Origin: Streptomyces xantholiticus | Lineage (GTDB): Bacteria > Actinomycetota > Actinomycetes > Streptomycetales > Streptomycetaceae | Assembly (NCBI RefSeq): GCF_014651015.1 | Contig: NZ_BMWB01000006.1 | Location: 1 to 64,000 of the forward strand | Length of the DNA stretch: 64,000 nt | Reading direction: 5' to 3' | In this document: in pieces, positions 38,450 to 46,171 of the stretch | How the letters are laid out: each line of letters opens with the position of its first letter | Numbering within the stretch: position 1 is the stretch's first letter | Made by a program: the position numbers and the translations under genes | Notes under the pieces: generated by a model | What the model was told of the DNA's origin: nothing | The model's database searches: none | What the model saw: only the letters and a program-made list of their open reading frames with translations

Positions 38450-39005
38450 GAGCGGCCTCCCTCTCCCGGAGGACCGCGACCGTGCGTGCGCACCAGTCAC
38501 GGTTGCCCTCTTCGAAGGCGAGGCCGCGCAGGCACGTCAGGTAAGGGCCGACGGGCCTGCCGTGGCGCAGGAACTCTTCCTCGGTGCGGTCGCCGCGCAT
38601 GGTGTGCAGCAGCCGTTCGAAGAGGTCGATCTTGGCCTGGGCGAAGGCGGCGCGGTCGGTGAGCTGTGTGATCAGACCCCCGGTGTCGACGTGGTCGGCG
38701 GCCTGGACCATGACCAGCAGGTCCTCGCGGATGAAGGAGGGCTTGGCGGCGGTGGCCGTGAACCGCTCCAACTCGGCCAGGCCGGCGTCGGTGACCTCGA
38801 ACACGCGCTTGTTGGGCCGGGTGTCCTGGACGACCTCCCTGCCCGTGACCAGTCCGTCCTTCTCGAGCCGGGTCAGCTCGGCGTACAACTGCTGCGGCTG
38901 GGCGTGCCAGAAGTTGGCCACACCCAGGTCGAACGCCTTGGCCAGCTGGTACCCGCTCAGCTCCTCGTCCAGCAGCGCCGCCAGCACGGCGTGGCGCAGA
39001 GCCAT
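38436..39005 (-). CDS. PadR-family regulator
   Basis: A 189-residue PadR repressor. The winged helix reads MALRHAVLAALLDEELSGYQ with LAKAFDLGVANFWHAQPQQ and LYAELTRLEKDGLVTGREV, followed by the wing DTRPNKRVFEVTDAG. Beyond residue 95 is the helical Vir_act_alpha_C-type dimerisation domain. ATG 39005 follows GGAGG with suitable spacing. It is the first gene of an operon with the GDSL hydrolase and is divergent from a SnoaL-like protein. TAATCA-6-TGATTA at 39068-39085 in between is a candidate operator for both directions. Confidence 0.92.
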   Translation of the reverse strand: MALRHAVLAALLDEELSGYQLAKAFDLGVANFWHAQPQQLYAELTRLEKDGLVTGREVVQDTRPNKRVFEVTDAGLAELERFTATAAKPSFIREDLLVMVQAADHVDTGGLITQLTDRAAFAQAKIDLFERLLHTMRGDRTEEEFLRHGRPVGPYLTCLRGLAFEEGNRDWCARTVAVLREREAAHVRH

Positions 39006-39067
39006 CGGATCGCCTCCTTCCTTCCCCTGTTCATGGACACACCCTCCATGGTACTCAAGAATCTGAC

Positions 39068-39085
39068 TAATCACTTTCATGATTA
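39068..39085. promoter_or_regulatory. Candidate PadR operator TAATCA-N6-TGATTA
   Basis: A perfect 6-bp inverted repeat with a 6-base spacer in the 93-base divergent region between padR and the SnoaL-like gene. It is AT-rich in a GC-rich background and lies 14 bases before the SnoaL-like start. Confidence 0.6.
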
Positions 39086-39098
39086 CGAAGGGCAAGCC

Positions 39099-39530
39099 AT
39101 GACCACAACAGAACGTTTCCGCGCCGCCGTGCACAGTCGCGACCTGGCCGCCCTGGACGACCTGTTCACCGAGGACATCCGGCTCTACAGCCCCGTGAAG
39201 TTCACGCCCTTCGAAGGCAAGCCGATGGTGCTGGGCCTCTTCGGGGTCCTGCTGCGCACCTTCGAGGACTTCCGCTACGTCGGGCACTACACCGGCGCGG
39301 CCGAGACAAGCACCGACGGCACCGAATCCCCCTCCGCGGTCCTGCTCTTCCGGACGACCGTGAACGGCAGGCAGATCCACGGCATCGACCTGCTGCACTT
39401 CGACGACGACGGCCGCATCAAGGAGTTCACCGTGATGGTGAGGCCGCAGTCCGCCGTTCACACCCTGGGCGAAGCGGTCCTCGCCGGCCTGATCGCCGAC
39501 GGCCTCGTCCCGGCACCCGCGGGTGGGTGA
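39099..39530 (+). CDS. SnoaL-like/NTF2-fold protein
   Basis: A 143-residue single-domain NTF2-fold protein of the SnoaL-like group. Family features are FRAAVHSRDLAALDDLFTED, a mid-protein aromatic strand FEDFRYVGHY and the closing HGIDLLHFDDDGRIKEFTVM. Such proteins are small-molecule isomerases, cyclases, dehydratases or binding proteins; the catalytic residues cannot be assigned here. ATG 39099 follows GAAGGG. It is divergently transcribed from the PadR/GDSL pair and probably co-regulated through the intervening palindrome. Confidence 0.82.
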   Translation: MTTTERFRAAVHSRDLAALDDLFTEDIRLYSPVKFTPFEGKPMVLGLFGVLLRTFEDFRYVGHYTGAAETSTDGTESPSAVLLFRTTVNGRQIHGIDLLHFDDDGRIKEFTVMVRPQSAVHTLGEAVLAGLIADGLVPAPAGG

Positions 39531-39642
39531 ACCGCCGAGTCCGCCGACGCGCAGGGCGTTTGACGCAACCGCACGCGGCCCTGCTCCCCGGGGCGCCACT
39601 GACGCGAGCGTCGAGGGCGGCGCCCCGACCGGGCGGGAAATG

Positions 39643-39662
39643 GGGCGGCCCTGCGGCCGCCC
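39643..39662 (+). terminator. 8-bp GC hairpin
   Basis: GGGCGGCC and GGCCGCCC pair around CTGC, 113 bases after the SnoaL-like stop. Confidence 0.4.
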
Positions 39663-39680
39663 GGGCAGCGTCAGCTCCCC

Positions 39681-40034
39681 ATGACGCTGCCGCCTCGCCT
39701 ACGACCGCCCTTCATCGCCGACGAACGGACACAGCTCGTCGGACGGCTCGGCATCCAACGCGCGATCATTCGCCACAAGCGCGAGGAGCTCTCCGACGAG
39801 AAGGCCCACCGTCCCCTGCTGCCGTCCTCCCCCCAACTGCTCGACGAGCACGCGAAGCAGTGCGCCGTCTTGAACGAGATCACCGCCGCGCACTCGCTCG
39901 ACGAGACGGGACGGCATCCCGATTTCCGTTCCGCCGCCGCGTCGTTGCGCCGGATGCTGATCCATATGATCGAGGAGACGTCACAGCACGCCGGTCACAT
40001 GGACACGATCCGGGAGCTGCCCGACGGGCGGAAG
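39681..40034 (+). pseudogene. Internally deleted DinB/DUF664-family gene
   Basis: The frame starts MTLPPRLRPPFIADERTQLV and ends with a DinB-like C-terminal part (LLDEHAKQCAVLNEITAAHS, then RRMLIHMIEETSQHAGHMDT). Family members are about 170 residues; roughly 55 central residues between PSSPQ and LLDEHAK, including the His-bearing helix that binds metal, are missing. The normal stop after RELLDGR is also lost, so the frame runs on antisense through the CAP gene to the stop of the DUF6381 gene at 41039. Probably non-functional. Confidence 0.7.
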
Positions 40035-40628
40035 CTAGTGAGGCCCTTGACGGGTCCCGAGGGCCTGGACCCACCACGGCCCACCCGAGCCGTACCTCAC
40101 AGCCACGCCCATGTCCTTCAAGCGGCAGTCCAGGATGCCGGCGCGGTGCGTCGGACTCCGCATCCACCCGGCGACGACGGCTCCGGGGTCCGTGGGGCCC
40201 TTGTGGAGGTTCTCCGCCCACCGGCTCCAGCCGTAGCCGGCGGCGGTCATCCGGTCCCCGCCGTCGCGGCCGTCCGGACCGTTGTGCTCGTAGTAGCCGC
40301 GGGCTGCCATGTCGTCGGCGTGGGCCTGCGCCGCCTCCTCCAGCTGCCGGCTCACCGACATCTGGGGACAACCCACCTTGGCGCGTTCGGCGTTCACCAG
40401 GTCGACGACCCTTCCCACGTCACTTCTGACGGCGCGACCGACAGCGGGTGGCGGCGGGGTCTCGGCAGGAGTGGGGTCCTGGCCGACGACGGCGGTGCCC
40501 CGCGGGTCCGGAACCCGCCCGCCCCCCTGCATCAGCCACATGACCGCAACCACTGCGGCGAGCACTGCTGCACCGCACATCGACAACAGGACGGCTCGGG
40601 ACGGCCGGAACCGCATGGTCAGGCGCAT
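40035..40628 (-). CDS. Membrane-anchored CAP/SCP-domain protein
   Basis: A 197-residue extracellular protein. A basic start (MRLTMRFRPSRA) and one hydrophobic helix (to about residue 36) form a signal anchor, then a Pro-rich linker, then a CAP (SCP/PR1) domain with VVDLVNAERAKVGCPQMSVS, AQAHADDMAARGYYEHNGPD and WAENLHKGPTDPGAVVAGWM, then SPTHRAGILD. The CAP-cavity His and Glu residues are present. The function of bacterial CAP proteins is uncertain. ATG 40628 has AAGGAG 9 bases upstream. The stop codon lies next to the end of the DinB remnant. Confidence 0.88.
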   Translation of the reverse strand: MRLTMRFRPSRAVLLSMCGAAVLAAVVAVMWLMQGGGRVPDPRGTAVVGQDPTPAETPPPPAVGRAVRSDVGRVVDLVNAERAKVGCPQMSVSRQLEEAAQAHADDMAARGYYEHNGPDGRDGGDRMTAAGYGWSRWAENLHKGPTDPGAVVAGWMRSPTHRAGILDCRLKDMGVAVRYGSGGPWWVQALGTRQGPH

Positions 40629-40847
40629 GGGTTGGTCTCCTTCCTCAGGAAGCGCGGCGGAGCGAGGGTTGCACACCGGCCGCGTCCGTCCGGTGCAGCG
40701 CGCCCGCTGCTGGGCACATCGGGGGACCTACCAGGGCGGCGCGGGCCGGGACGGTCACAGCGGGTGACGCTTCGGGATGCGGTAGCGGCGCCGCACTGGT
40801 TGGCTGGTCGGGCCCGCTCTTCCGAGTTACCGCAAGGAGCGATGATC

Positions 40848-41039
40848 ATGAGCGTTGCAGGTGAGTCCAGCGGCCGTGCCCGTCAGATGCGCGAGAAGGC
40901 CCAAGAGCTGAAGCAGGCCGCGGAGCGCGCCACGGACCCGCAGGAGCGTCAGCGGCTGGAGGACAAGGCCAAGCGGCTGCAGGCGCAGAGCGAGCAGGAG
41001 AGCAGCATGGGCGGCGGCGACATCTATCCGCCGCAGTAG
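40848..41039 (+). CDS. Small DUF6381-type coiled-coil protein
   Basis: A 63-residue highly charged, helical protein: MSVAGESSGRARQMREKAQE, then LKQAAERATDPQERQRLED, ending in SSMGGGDIYPPQ. It matches the pattern of the DUF6381 family of streptomycete small proteins, assigned by recall. There is no signal peptide or membrane segment. ATG at 40848 has AAGGAG 8 bases upstream; an ATG at 40842 would be only 2 bases from it, so 40848 is chosen. It ends before a perfect 18-bp bidirectional hairpin. Function unknown. Confidence 0.75.
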   Translation: MSVAGESSGRARQMREKAQELKQAAERATDPQERQRLEDKAKRLQAQSEQESSMGGGDIYPPQ

Positions 41040-41053
41040 TCACGGTCGAACAC

Positions 41054-41102
41054 TGCCCGGCCGGTCGGAGCCCCTTGCAGGAGCGCTCCGACCGGCCGGG
41101 CA
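41054..41102. terminator. Perfect 18-bp bidirectional hairpin
   Basis: Arms 41054-41071 and 41085-41102 are exactly complementary with a 13-base loop. The hairpin is between convergent genes ending at 41039 (+) and 41149 (-) and probably stops both. Confidence 0.7.
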
Positions 41103-41148
41103 GCTTCGTGCGCGTGCCCTCAGGGACGGTCCCTGTGCACGGCTACGA

Positions 41149-41820
41149 CTACGGCTCTCGCCGCCGGGTGTCGTCCTTGCCCGCCTCGCGCAGACCCTGA
41201 GCCGTGTCCTGCCCTGCGCTGCGGGTCTCGTCCTTCGTGGCCCGTGCGGCGTCCTGCGCCGCCGACTTGACCGCCTCGACGGCCTCGTCGGCCGGGTCCC
41301 GCAGGCCCTCCTGCACGTCACGGGCGCTCTGCTTGAGCGGTTCGAGGAGTTCGCCGGAGTGCTCGCGCAGCTGCTCACCGACGCGTTCCTCCGCCTTCGA
41401 CGACGGAAGGAACGCTGCTGCCACCATGCCCGCACCGAATGCCATGACGCCGGCGGCGAGGGGGCTGCCCTGAGTGCGTTCCTTCATCCGGGCAGGTGTG
41501 TGCTGGGCCTTGTTGCCGAGACGGCCGGCGGTGTCCCTGGCCATGCCGGCGGTGACCTTCGCCTTCTCACCCACTTGTTCGGCGCCCTCTCCTGCGGTGT
41601 CCGCGGCGCTGTGCGCGGTGGAGGACAGTCCGCTCCTGGTGTCCTTGGCAGAGCCCATGACGTGCTCCTTGATCCCCCTGAGTCGGTGTTGTGCCGAATC
41701 GGCCTTCCGGCGGGCGATCCTTCGGGGCGCCATCCGGTCGGCCAGGAGGTCCACGTTGCGGGCCAGATGGGCCCGTGTGTGTTCCACTTCGCTCCTCAGC
41801 TCGTCGGGTTGCGTGCCCAT
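41149..41820 (-). CDS. DUF3618-family envelope protein
   Basis: A 223-residue protein beginning with the DUF3618 motif PDELRSEVEHTRAHLARNVD then LLADRMAPRRIARR. A long Ala/Lys/Glu-rich helix resembling LEA/YtxH proteins (SGLSSTAHSAADTAGEGAEQ) follows. One transmembrane segment lies near residue 125 (AAGVMAFGAGMVAAAFLP). It is probably membrane-bound with a coiled cytoplasmic part. ATG 41820 has a GGAGG site 7 bases upstream. It overlaps the DUF1469 gene by 25 bases and is the last of three co-transcribed minus-strand genes. Members are typically in stress-linked clusters. Confidence 0.85.
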   Translation of the reverse strand: MGTQPDELRSEVEHTRAHLARNVDLLADRMAPRRIARRKADSAQHRLRGIKEHVMGSAKDTRSGLSSTAHSAADTAGEGAEQVGEKAKVTAGMARDTAGRLGNKAQHTPARMKERTQGSPLAAGVMAFGAGMVAAAFLPSSKAEERVGEQLREHSGELLEPLKQSARDVQEGLRDPADEAVEAVKSAAQDAARATKDETRSAGQDTAQGLREAGKDDTRRREP

Positions 41821-42269
41821 CGGGCGTCCTCCTTCAGGGTTTCGACGGTCTGCTCGGGTTTGAGGTTCACGTTCCGCATCTGCTTGCGGCCGCGGACGAA
41901 GAGCACCGCGCCGACCAGGGCCCAGACGGCGGTCACGATCAGTGCCGCCCATGCCCCGTGCATGACGTTGGCGAGGGCGAGGACGACGGTCAGGCTGCCC
42001 AGCAGGAGCACGAGGTGCCCCGCGTAGCCCGCGCCGGCGAGCATGCTGGAGGCCTTGCCCGCCTTCGTCGCCTCCTCCTTCATCTCCGCCTTGGCCAACT
42101 GGATCTCTTCCCTGACCAGTTGGGAGAGATCCTTGCCGATCTCGCCGATCAGCTCACCGACCGACGGTTCGCCGACGGGCGGCTGGGCGGCCACCGGTTC
42201 AAAGGGGCGTTCCGTCTCCGTCCGGCGTTTCGATGCGGGCGGTGCATGATCCGTGTGGATGGTGGCCAC
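41796..42269 (-). CDS. DUF1469 (holin-superfamily-III-like) membrane protein
   Basis: A 157-residue protein with the DUF1469 pattern: a helical stretch GELIGEIGKDLSQLVREEIQ then LAKAEMKEEATKAGKAS, two transmembrane helices (about residues 78-100 and 108-128) and a short basic tail. It carries no lysis module and is not evidence of a phage. The GTG start at 42269 lies three bases before the stop of the upstream gene, and its 3' end overlaps the DUF3618 gene. It forms a probable operon of three envelope or stress proteins. Confidence 0.87.
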   Translation of the reverse strand: MATIHTDHAPPASKRRTETERPFEPVAAQPPVGEPSVGELIGEIGKDLSQLVREEIQLAKAEMKEEATKAGKASSMLAGAGYAGHLVLLLGSLTVVLALANVMHGAWAALIVTAVWALVGAVLFVRGRKQMRNVNLKPEQTVETLKEDARWARNPTS

Positions 42270-42272
42270 GGC

Positions 42273-43049
42273 TCAACTCCCTTGTACCGGTGGGTTCCCG
42301 TCCTGGTCCCGGCTGCGCGGGTAGGTGGGCGGGGTGTGGGGCTCCACCGGTCCGGGCTCGCCGCCGGCGTAGCGGGGGGTGTAGTGCGGTGGCTGCGACT
42401 GGCCGTACGTGTCGAGGGGATCCGGTTGCCCGAACCCGGCGCGGGACGATTCGGAACGGGTCTCCCCGGCGGCCACACCGGCCGGTGTGAGGCGTTCCGC
42501 TTCACGGTCGGCGCCGTACGGGGCACCGCGGGCGCCTTCCTCGGAGCCGGCGGCGCTGATGCCCTTGCCGGCGCGCGCCACGGCGAAGCCTGCCAGTGCG
42601 GCACCCGCCAGGAACACGCCGGGCCTGCGCCTGGCGAAGTCCTGGATGTCGCTCAGCACGCCCTCCGGGCCCCGGCTCTCGAGGCGGGAGGCCACGCGCC
42701 CTCCGCCGTCGGCCATCTGGCGCACGACCTTGGCGGCGCCTGATCCCGGGCGGGCGCTGTCGCTCATCTCCATCAGGTCGTCGGACAACCGCTGGACGTT
42801 GGTGGCCAGGCTGTGGGTCTGGGACTGTGCCTGCTCGCGGAGCCGGCCGCGCACCTGGCCGGCGAGGTCCTTGGCCTGGGAGCGAGCCTCGCCGGCCACT
42901 CCGGCCGCCTGCCGTTTGGCGGTGCCCGCCACGCCCTGGGCGTGCTCCGTGACCACCTCCGCGCCCTGTGCCGCCTTGTCCTGCACTGCGCTCGCCGCTG
43001 CCGCGGTCTTGTTCTGGTCCCTGCGGTCGGGGCCGTCGATGTCACTCAA
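42273..43049 (-). CDS. Ala-rich coiled-coil/membrane stress protein
   Basis: A 258-residue protein that I cannot assign to a named family with confidence. It has a long low-complexity helix (QDKAAQGAEVVTEHAQGVAG, with KRQAAGVAGEARSQAKDLAG), one hydrophobic segment near residues 143-160 (PGVFLAGAALAGFAVARAGK) and a Pro-rich, disordered C-terminal tail. The start is TTG at 43049, because GGAGGAG lies 4 bases upstream and no better start fits. It is the first gene of the DUF1469/DUF3618 operon. A GGGTAC element at 43093-43098 on the minus strand resembles a SigB -10 box, but no matching -35 was found. Confidence 0.75.
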   Translation of the reverse strand: MSDIDGPDRRDQNKTAAAASAVQDKAAQGAEVVTEHAQGVAGTAKRQAAGVAGEARSQAKDLAGQVRGRLREQAQSQTHSLATNVQRLSDDLMEMSDSARPGSGAAKVVRQMADGGGRVASRLESRGPEGVLSDIQDFARRRPGVFLAGAALAGFAVARAGKGISAAGSEEGARGAPYGADREAERLTPAGVAAGETRSESSRAGFGQPDPLDTYGQSQPPHYTPRYAGGEPGPVEPHTPPTYPRSRDQDGNPPVQGS

Positions 43050-43151
43050 AGCTCCTCCTGCGTCGAACGTTGCGGATCTTGTTTTCGTGCGGGTACCCCT
43101 ACTTCGCCGTCACATTGGGACATATCGGTAGAAAAAATAATTCGAGGGATA

Positions 43152-43167
43152 TAGGGATGAATCCCTA
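43152..43167. promoter_or_regulatory. Palindrome TAGGGAT-GA-ATCCCTA
   Basis: Perfect 7-bp arms in an AT-rich, 140-base divergent region between the minus-strand stress operon and the BrkB-family gene. A repressor or activator site for one or both is likely. Confidence 0.5.
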
Positions 43168-43189
43168 AGGAACTACTCATATCTATGCG

Positions 43190-44278
43190 ATGGACGGGTT
43201 CGAACCCGGCCCGGCGGTTACCCGGTCCGGCATGGGACGGACAGGGAAGAAACAGAGTGGCGATGTCGGCCCGGAACAGGGCACGGGGGGACCTGGGAGC
43301 AGGACGCCAACCGCAGGCGAGGCGCTGCCGGAGGGGCCCACCGACATGGCGAAGAAGTCCTGGCGGGCGGTTCTGCGCCGGACGCTGAACGAGTTCAAGG
43401 ACGACGAGCTCGCGGACAGGGCCGCGGCCCTCACCTATTACGGCGTGCTGTCGCTGTTCCCCGCCCTGCTGGTACTGGTCTCGGTACTGGGCATCACCGG
43501 TGAGTCGGCGACACGGGCGCTGCTGGACAACATTCGGAAGCTCACTCCGGGCGCCGCCCGCGATGTGCTCACCAATGCCGTGGAACAACTGCAGGGCCAG
43601 GGCGGCACCGGCTCGGTGCTGGCGATCGCCGGTCTGCTGGCGGCCGTGTGGTCGGCCTCCGGTTATGTGGCGGCCTTCATCCGTGCCTCCAACGCCGTCT
43701 ACGACATCCCGGAGGGCCGGCCCACGTGGAAAGTGCTGCCGCTGCGGCTGACCCTGACGGTGGCACTGATGATCCTGGCGTGTGCGAGTGCGCTGATCGT
43801 GGTGTTCACCGGCGCTCTGGCGCGCCACGGCGGCACGGCGCTGGGCATCGGGGACACGGCCGTGACCGTGTGGTCGATCGCCAAGTGGCCGCTCCTGGTG
43901 GTGCTGGTGATCGCCATGATCGCGCTCCTGTACTGGGCGTCGCCGAACGCCAGGGGCCGCGGTTTCCGCTGGGTGACGCCCGGCAGCTGCCTCGCCGTCG
44001 TGATCTGGCTGCTCGCGTCGGCCGGCTTCGCTGTGTACGTGGCCAACTTCGGCTCGTACAACAAGACGTACGGCGCCATCGCCGGCGTGATCATCTTCCT
44101 GGTGTGGCTGTGGATCACCAATCTGGCGATTCTGCTCGGTCTCGAGTTCGACGCCGAACTGTCCCGTGAGCGTGCGATCACCGGCGGCCTTCCGGAGAGC
44201 GAGGAGCCGTACGTGGAGCCGCGCGACACCAGCAAGTGGACCGAAGAGGAACGGCGGCGCGCGGGACCCGTGCAGTAG
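43190..44278 (+). CDS. YihY/BrkB-family membrane protein
   Basis: A 362-residue BrkB (YihY) family membrane protein with six predicted helices after a 70-residue polar N-terminus. Signature regions are ADRAAALTYYGVLSLFPALL, SASGYVAAFIRASNAVYDI and the closing NKTYGAIAGVIIFLVWLWIT, then LAILLGLEFDAEL. The family is not an RNase despite the old RNase BN label; its transport role is unclear. ATG 43190 is the first in-frame start but AAGGA is 18 bases away, so a later start is possible (the conserved part begins near MAKKSW at 43346). It is just upstream of the gvp operon. Confidence 0.88.
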   Translation: MDGFEPGPAVTRSGMGRTGKKQSGDVGPEQGTGGPGSRTPTAGEALPEGPTDMAKKSWRAVLRRTLNEFKDDELADRAAALTYYGVLSLFPALLVLVSVLGITGESATRALLDNIRKLTPGAARDVLTNAVEQLQGQGGTGSVLAIAGLLAAVWSASGYVAAFIRASNAVYDIPEGRPTWKVLPLRLTLTVALMILACASALIVVFTGALARHGGTALGIGDTAVTVWSIAKWPLLVVLVIAMIALLYWASPNARGRGFRWVTPGSCLAVVIWLLASAGFAVYVANFGSYNKTYGAIAGVIIFLVWLWITNLAILLGLEFDAELSRERAITGGLPESEEPYVEPRDTSKWTEEERRRAGPVQ

Positions 44279-44311
44279 GGCCGGTCCGAAGGCCTCTTTC
44301 GCGCCCCGGGC

Positions 44312-44324
44312 ACCCCTCAGGGGT
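44312..44324. promoter_or_regulatory. ACCCC-TCA-GGGGT palindrome overlapping the gvp -35
   Basis: A perfect 5-bp inverted repeat that ends inside the GTTT -35 box of the gvp promoter. It may be a regulator site or a short terminator for the BrkB-family gene. Confidence 0.35.
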
Positions 44325-44347
44325 TTGGGAGCGCAGTCTGCGGATAC
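44323..44347 (+). promoter_or_regulatory. SigB-like promoter of the gvp operon
   Basis: GTTT (44323-44326) and GGATAC (44342-44347) are separated by 15 bases, a close match to the streptomycete SigB consensus G-N-N-T-N14-16-GGGTAC with one change. The gvpO start is 19 bases further downstream. Confidence 0.6.
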
Positions 44348-44366
44348 CCGCTGTCCCGAGGCAACT

Positions 44367-44687
44367 ATGGGACGTACTGCAGAGAACGAAGACAACGAAG
44401 AGAGCGACGACACGCAGCAGGGCCGGCCCCTCCGATCGGTGGAGGTGCTGCGCACCGCCCGGGAGCAGCTCGCCGAGCTGACGGGCATGACTGCGGAAGC
44501 AGTGTCGTCGTTCGCCCGTACACAGGACGGCTGGCGGCTCGTGGTCGAAGTGCTGGAGCTGGCCCGCGTCCCCGACACGACGAGTCTCCTCGCCTCGTAC
44601 GAGGTGGAGGTCGACAGCGACGGCGAACTGACCTCCTACCGACGGACGCGGCGTTACGAGCGCGGGCGGGCCGATCGCCCGTCGTGA
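44367..44687 (+). CDS. gvpO: Gas-vesicle protein GvpO
   Basis: A 106-residue GvpO-family protein, needed with the other Gvp proteins for gas-vesicle formation. The conserved core is seen in VEVLRTAREQLAELTGMTAE, SFARTQDGWRLVVEVLELAR and LLASYEVEVDSDGELTSYRR, the typical C-terminal strands. The start MGRTAEN has GAGG 6 bases upstream and lies 19 bases after a SigB-like promoter. It is the first gene of a tightly packed operon. Other possible starts upstream lack this spacing. Confidence 0.9.
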   Translation: MGRTAENEDNEESDDTQQGRPLRSVEVLRTAREQLAELTGMTAEAVSSFARTQDGWRLVVEVLELARVPDTTSLLASYEVEVDSDGELTSYRRTRRYERGRADRPS

Positions 44688-44783
44688 GCCGGAGGCCGGG
44701 CCCTCGTGCCCGGCCTCGCGCAGTGCGCCTTAGGCAGGACACCGACGCCACACACTGCTTCGCACAGGGAGGGAATCACAGCA

Positions 44784-45212
44784 ATGACCGTTGTCCCGGC
44801 ACAGCAAAGCGCGGGCAGCCGCGGCAGTACCGGACTGTACGACGTGCTGGAACTCGTACTCGACCGAGGGCTCGTGATCGACGCGTTCGTCCGTGTCTCA
44901 CTGGTCGGCATCGAGATCCTGAAGATCGACGTAAGGGTCGTCGTCGCGAGCGTCGACACATATCTGAGGTTCGCGGAGGCGTGCAACCGCCTCGACCTCG
45001 AAGCGGGGAACCGCAAGGACCCCGGGCTCCCGGATCTGGTGGGTGAGATCACCGAGTCGGGCGCCCGCGGCAAGTCCAAGGGCGCGCTCGCCGGAGCCGC
45101 GCAGACGATCTCGGACGCCTTCGGCGGCGGCCACGACGACGAGGAGAAGGAGTCCAGGCCACGCGCCAGGCGCAGCAGCACCGGCTCCCGCCGGAAGGAG
45201 GAGCAGGAGTGA
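44784..45212 (+). CDS. gvpA: Gas-vesicle structural protein GvpA
   Basis: A 142-residue GvpA, the main shell protein. The GvpA core, with LYDVLELVLDRGLVIDAFVR, VSLVGIEILKIDVRVVVASV and DTYLRFAEACNRLD, is intact. After about residue 75 comes a polar tail (GKSKGALAGAAQTISDAFGG, ending in SRRKEEQE) that is longer than in classical 70-residue GvpA but usual for Streptomyces. GvpA assembles into the ribbed cylinder wall. It follows gvpO after 96 bases and its stop overlaps the gvpF start. Confidence 0.95.
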   Translation: MTVVPAQQSAGSRGSTGLYDVLELVLDRGLVIDAFVRVSLVGIEILKIDVRVVVASVDTYLRFAEACNRLDLEAGNRKDPGLPDLVGEITESGARGKSKGALAGAAQTISDAFGGGHDDEEKESRPRARRSSTGSRRKEEQE

Positions 45213-45931
45213 GCACCTACGTATACGGGATCACCCGCAACTCCCCCGACCTCGAACGCGCCGCCCGGCCCGACGGCGTCGGCGACCCGCCGCGCCCGGT
45301 ACGGGTGCTCAGCCAGGGCCGGTTGGCCGCCCTGGTCAGCGACGCGCCGGAGGATCTGCGCCCCAAGCGCCGGGACCTGCTCGCACATCAGCACGTCCTG
45401 ACGGAGGCCGCCGGTAGGACCGGAACCGTGCTGCCACTGCGGTTCGGCGGTGTCTCCTTCGACGACGAGGCGGTGGCCGCGGTCCTGGCCGAACGGGAGG
45501 AGCACTACCTCGAGCGCCTCGACGCGGTCGACGGCAAGGCCGAGTACAACGTGAAGGCCGAACACGACGAGGAGGCGGTACTGCACCGGGTGCTCGCCGA
45601 CGACCCCGATCTGCGGGCCATGGGCGCCGCCCAGCAGGCCGCGGGCGGCGGCAGCCAGGAGGAGAAGCTGCGACTGGGTGAACTGATCGTCGCGGCGGTG
45701 CGCCGGCGCGAGGAGCTCGACCGCGACCAGGTGCACCGGGCGCTGGCGGACGCGGCCACGGCCTCGGCGCCCGGCCCGGAGAGTTCCGGTTGGGTGGCGA
45801 ACCTGTCGTATCTCGTGGACAGGGAGCGCGCGGAGGAGTTCCTCTCGGCCGCAGCCGAGTTCCAGCGGGTGAACCCGCAGTTGAGGTTGCAGGTCAACGG
45901 ACCGCTGCCCCCGTACAGCTTCGTGGAGTGA
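45209..45931 (+). CDS. gvpF: Gas-vesicle protein GvpF
   Basis: A 240-residue GvpF/GvpL-family protein that chaperones or nucleates GvpA assembly. Motifs are TYVYGITRNSP at the N-terminus, the central VLPLRFGGVSFDDEAVAAVL and the C-terminal NPQLRLQVNGPLPPYSFVE. The GTG start overlaps the gvpA stop by four bases (GTGA), with GGAGG just upstream. It is paralogous to gvpL later in the operon. Confidence 0.93.
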   Translation: MSTYVYGITRNSPDLERAARPDGVGDPPRPVRVLSQGRLAALVSDAPEDLRPKRRDLLAHQHVLTEAAGRTGTVLPLRFGGVSFDDEAVAAVLAEREEHYLERLDAVDGKAEYNVKAEHDEEAVLHRVLADDPDLRAMGAAQQAAGGGSQEEKLRLGELIVAAVRRREELDRDQVHRALADAATASAPGPESSGWVANLSYLVDRERAEEFLSAAAEFQRVNPQLRLQVNGPLPPYSFVE

Positions 45932-45934
45932 GTG

Positions 45935-46171
45935 ATGGGCCTGCTGGGTGAGCTGCTGCTCCTGCCTCTCGCACCCGTCCGTGGCACCTCCTGGGTGCTG
46001 CGGCAGGTGGTGGACGAGGCGGAGCGCCAGTACTACGACCCCGCCGCCGTACAGCGCGAACTCGCCGAGCTCGTCGAGCGGTTCGAGGCGGGCGAGATGG
46101 ACGAGAGCGAATTCGACCGGCGCGAGGACGTGCTCCTGGAGCGGCTGGCGGCGAAGGGCGGCCCACGATGA
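45935..46171 (+). CDS. gvpG: Gas-vesicle protein GvpG
   Basis: A 78-residue GvpG with a hydrophobic N-terminus (MGLLGELLLLPLAPVRGTSW) and a helical C-terminus (VQRELAELVERFEAGEMDES). It is an accessory of vesicle assembly. ATG 45935 is preferred over the GTG at 45932, which is only 3 bases from GGAG. It begins three bases after the gvpF stop and overlaps gvpJ by four bases (ATGA). Confidence 0.9.
   Translation: MGLLGELLLLPLAPVRGTSWVLRQVVDEAERQYYDPAAVQRELAELVERFEAGEMDESEFDRREDVLLERLAAKGGPR

Noticed and set aside
41796..42269. Holin-like DUF1469 protein as sign of a prophage
   Set aside because: No phage structural, lysis or integration genes are near; the family is common in stress operons.
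43093..43098. SigB -10 element GGGTAC for the minus-strand stress operon
   Set aside because: No GNNT -35 at 14-16 bases could be placed, and the sequence is part of a GGGTACCC palindrome.
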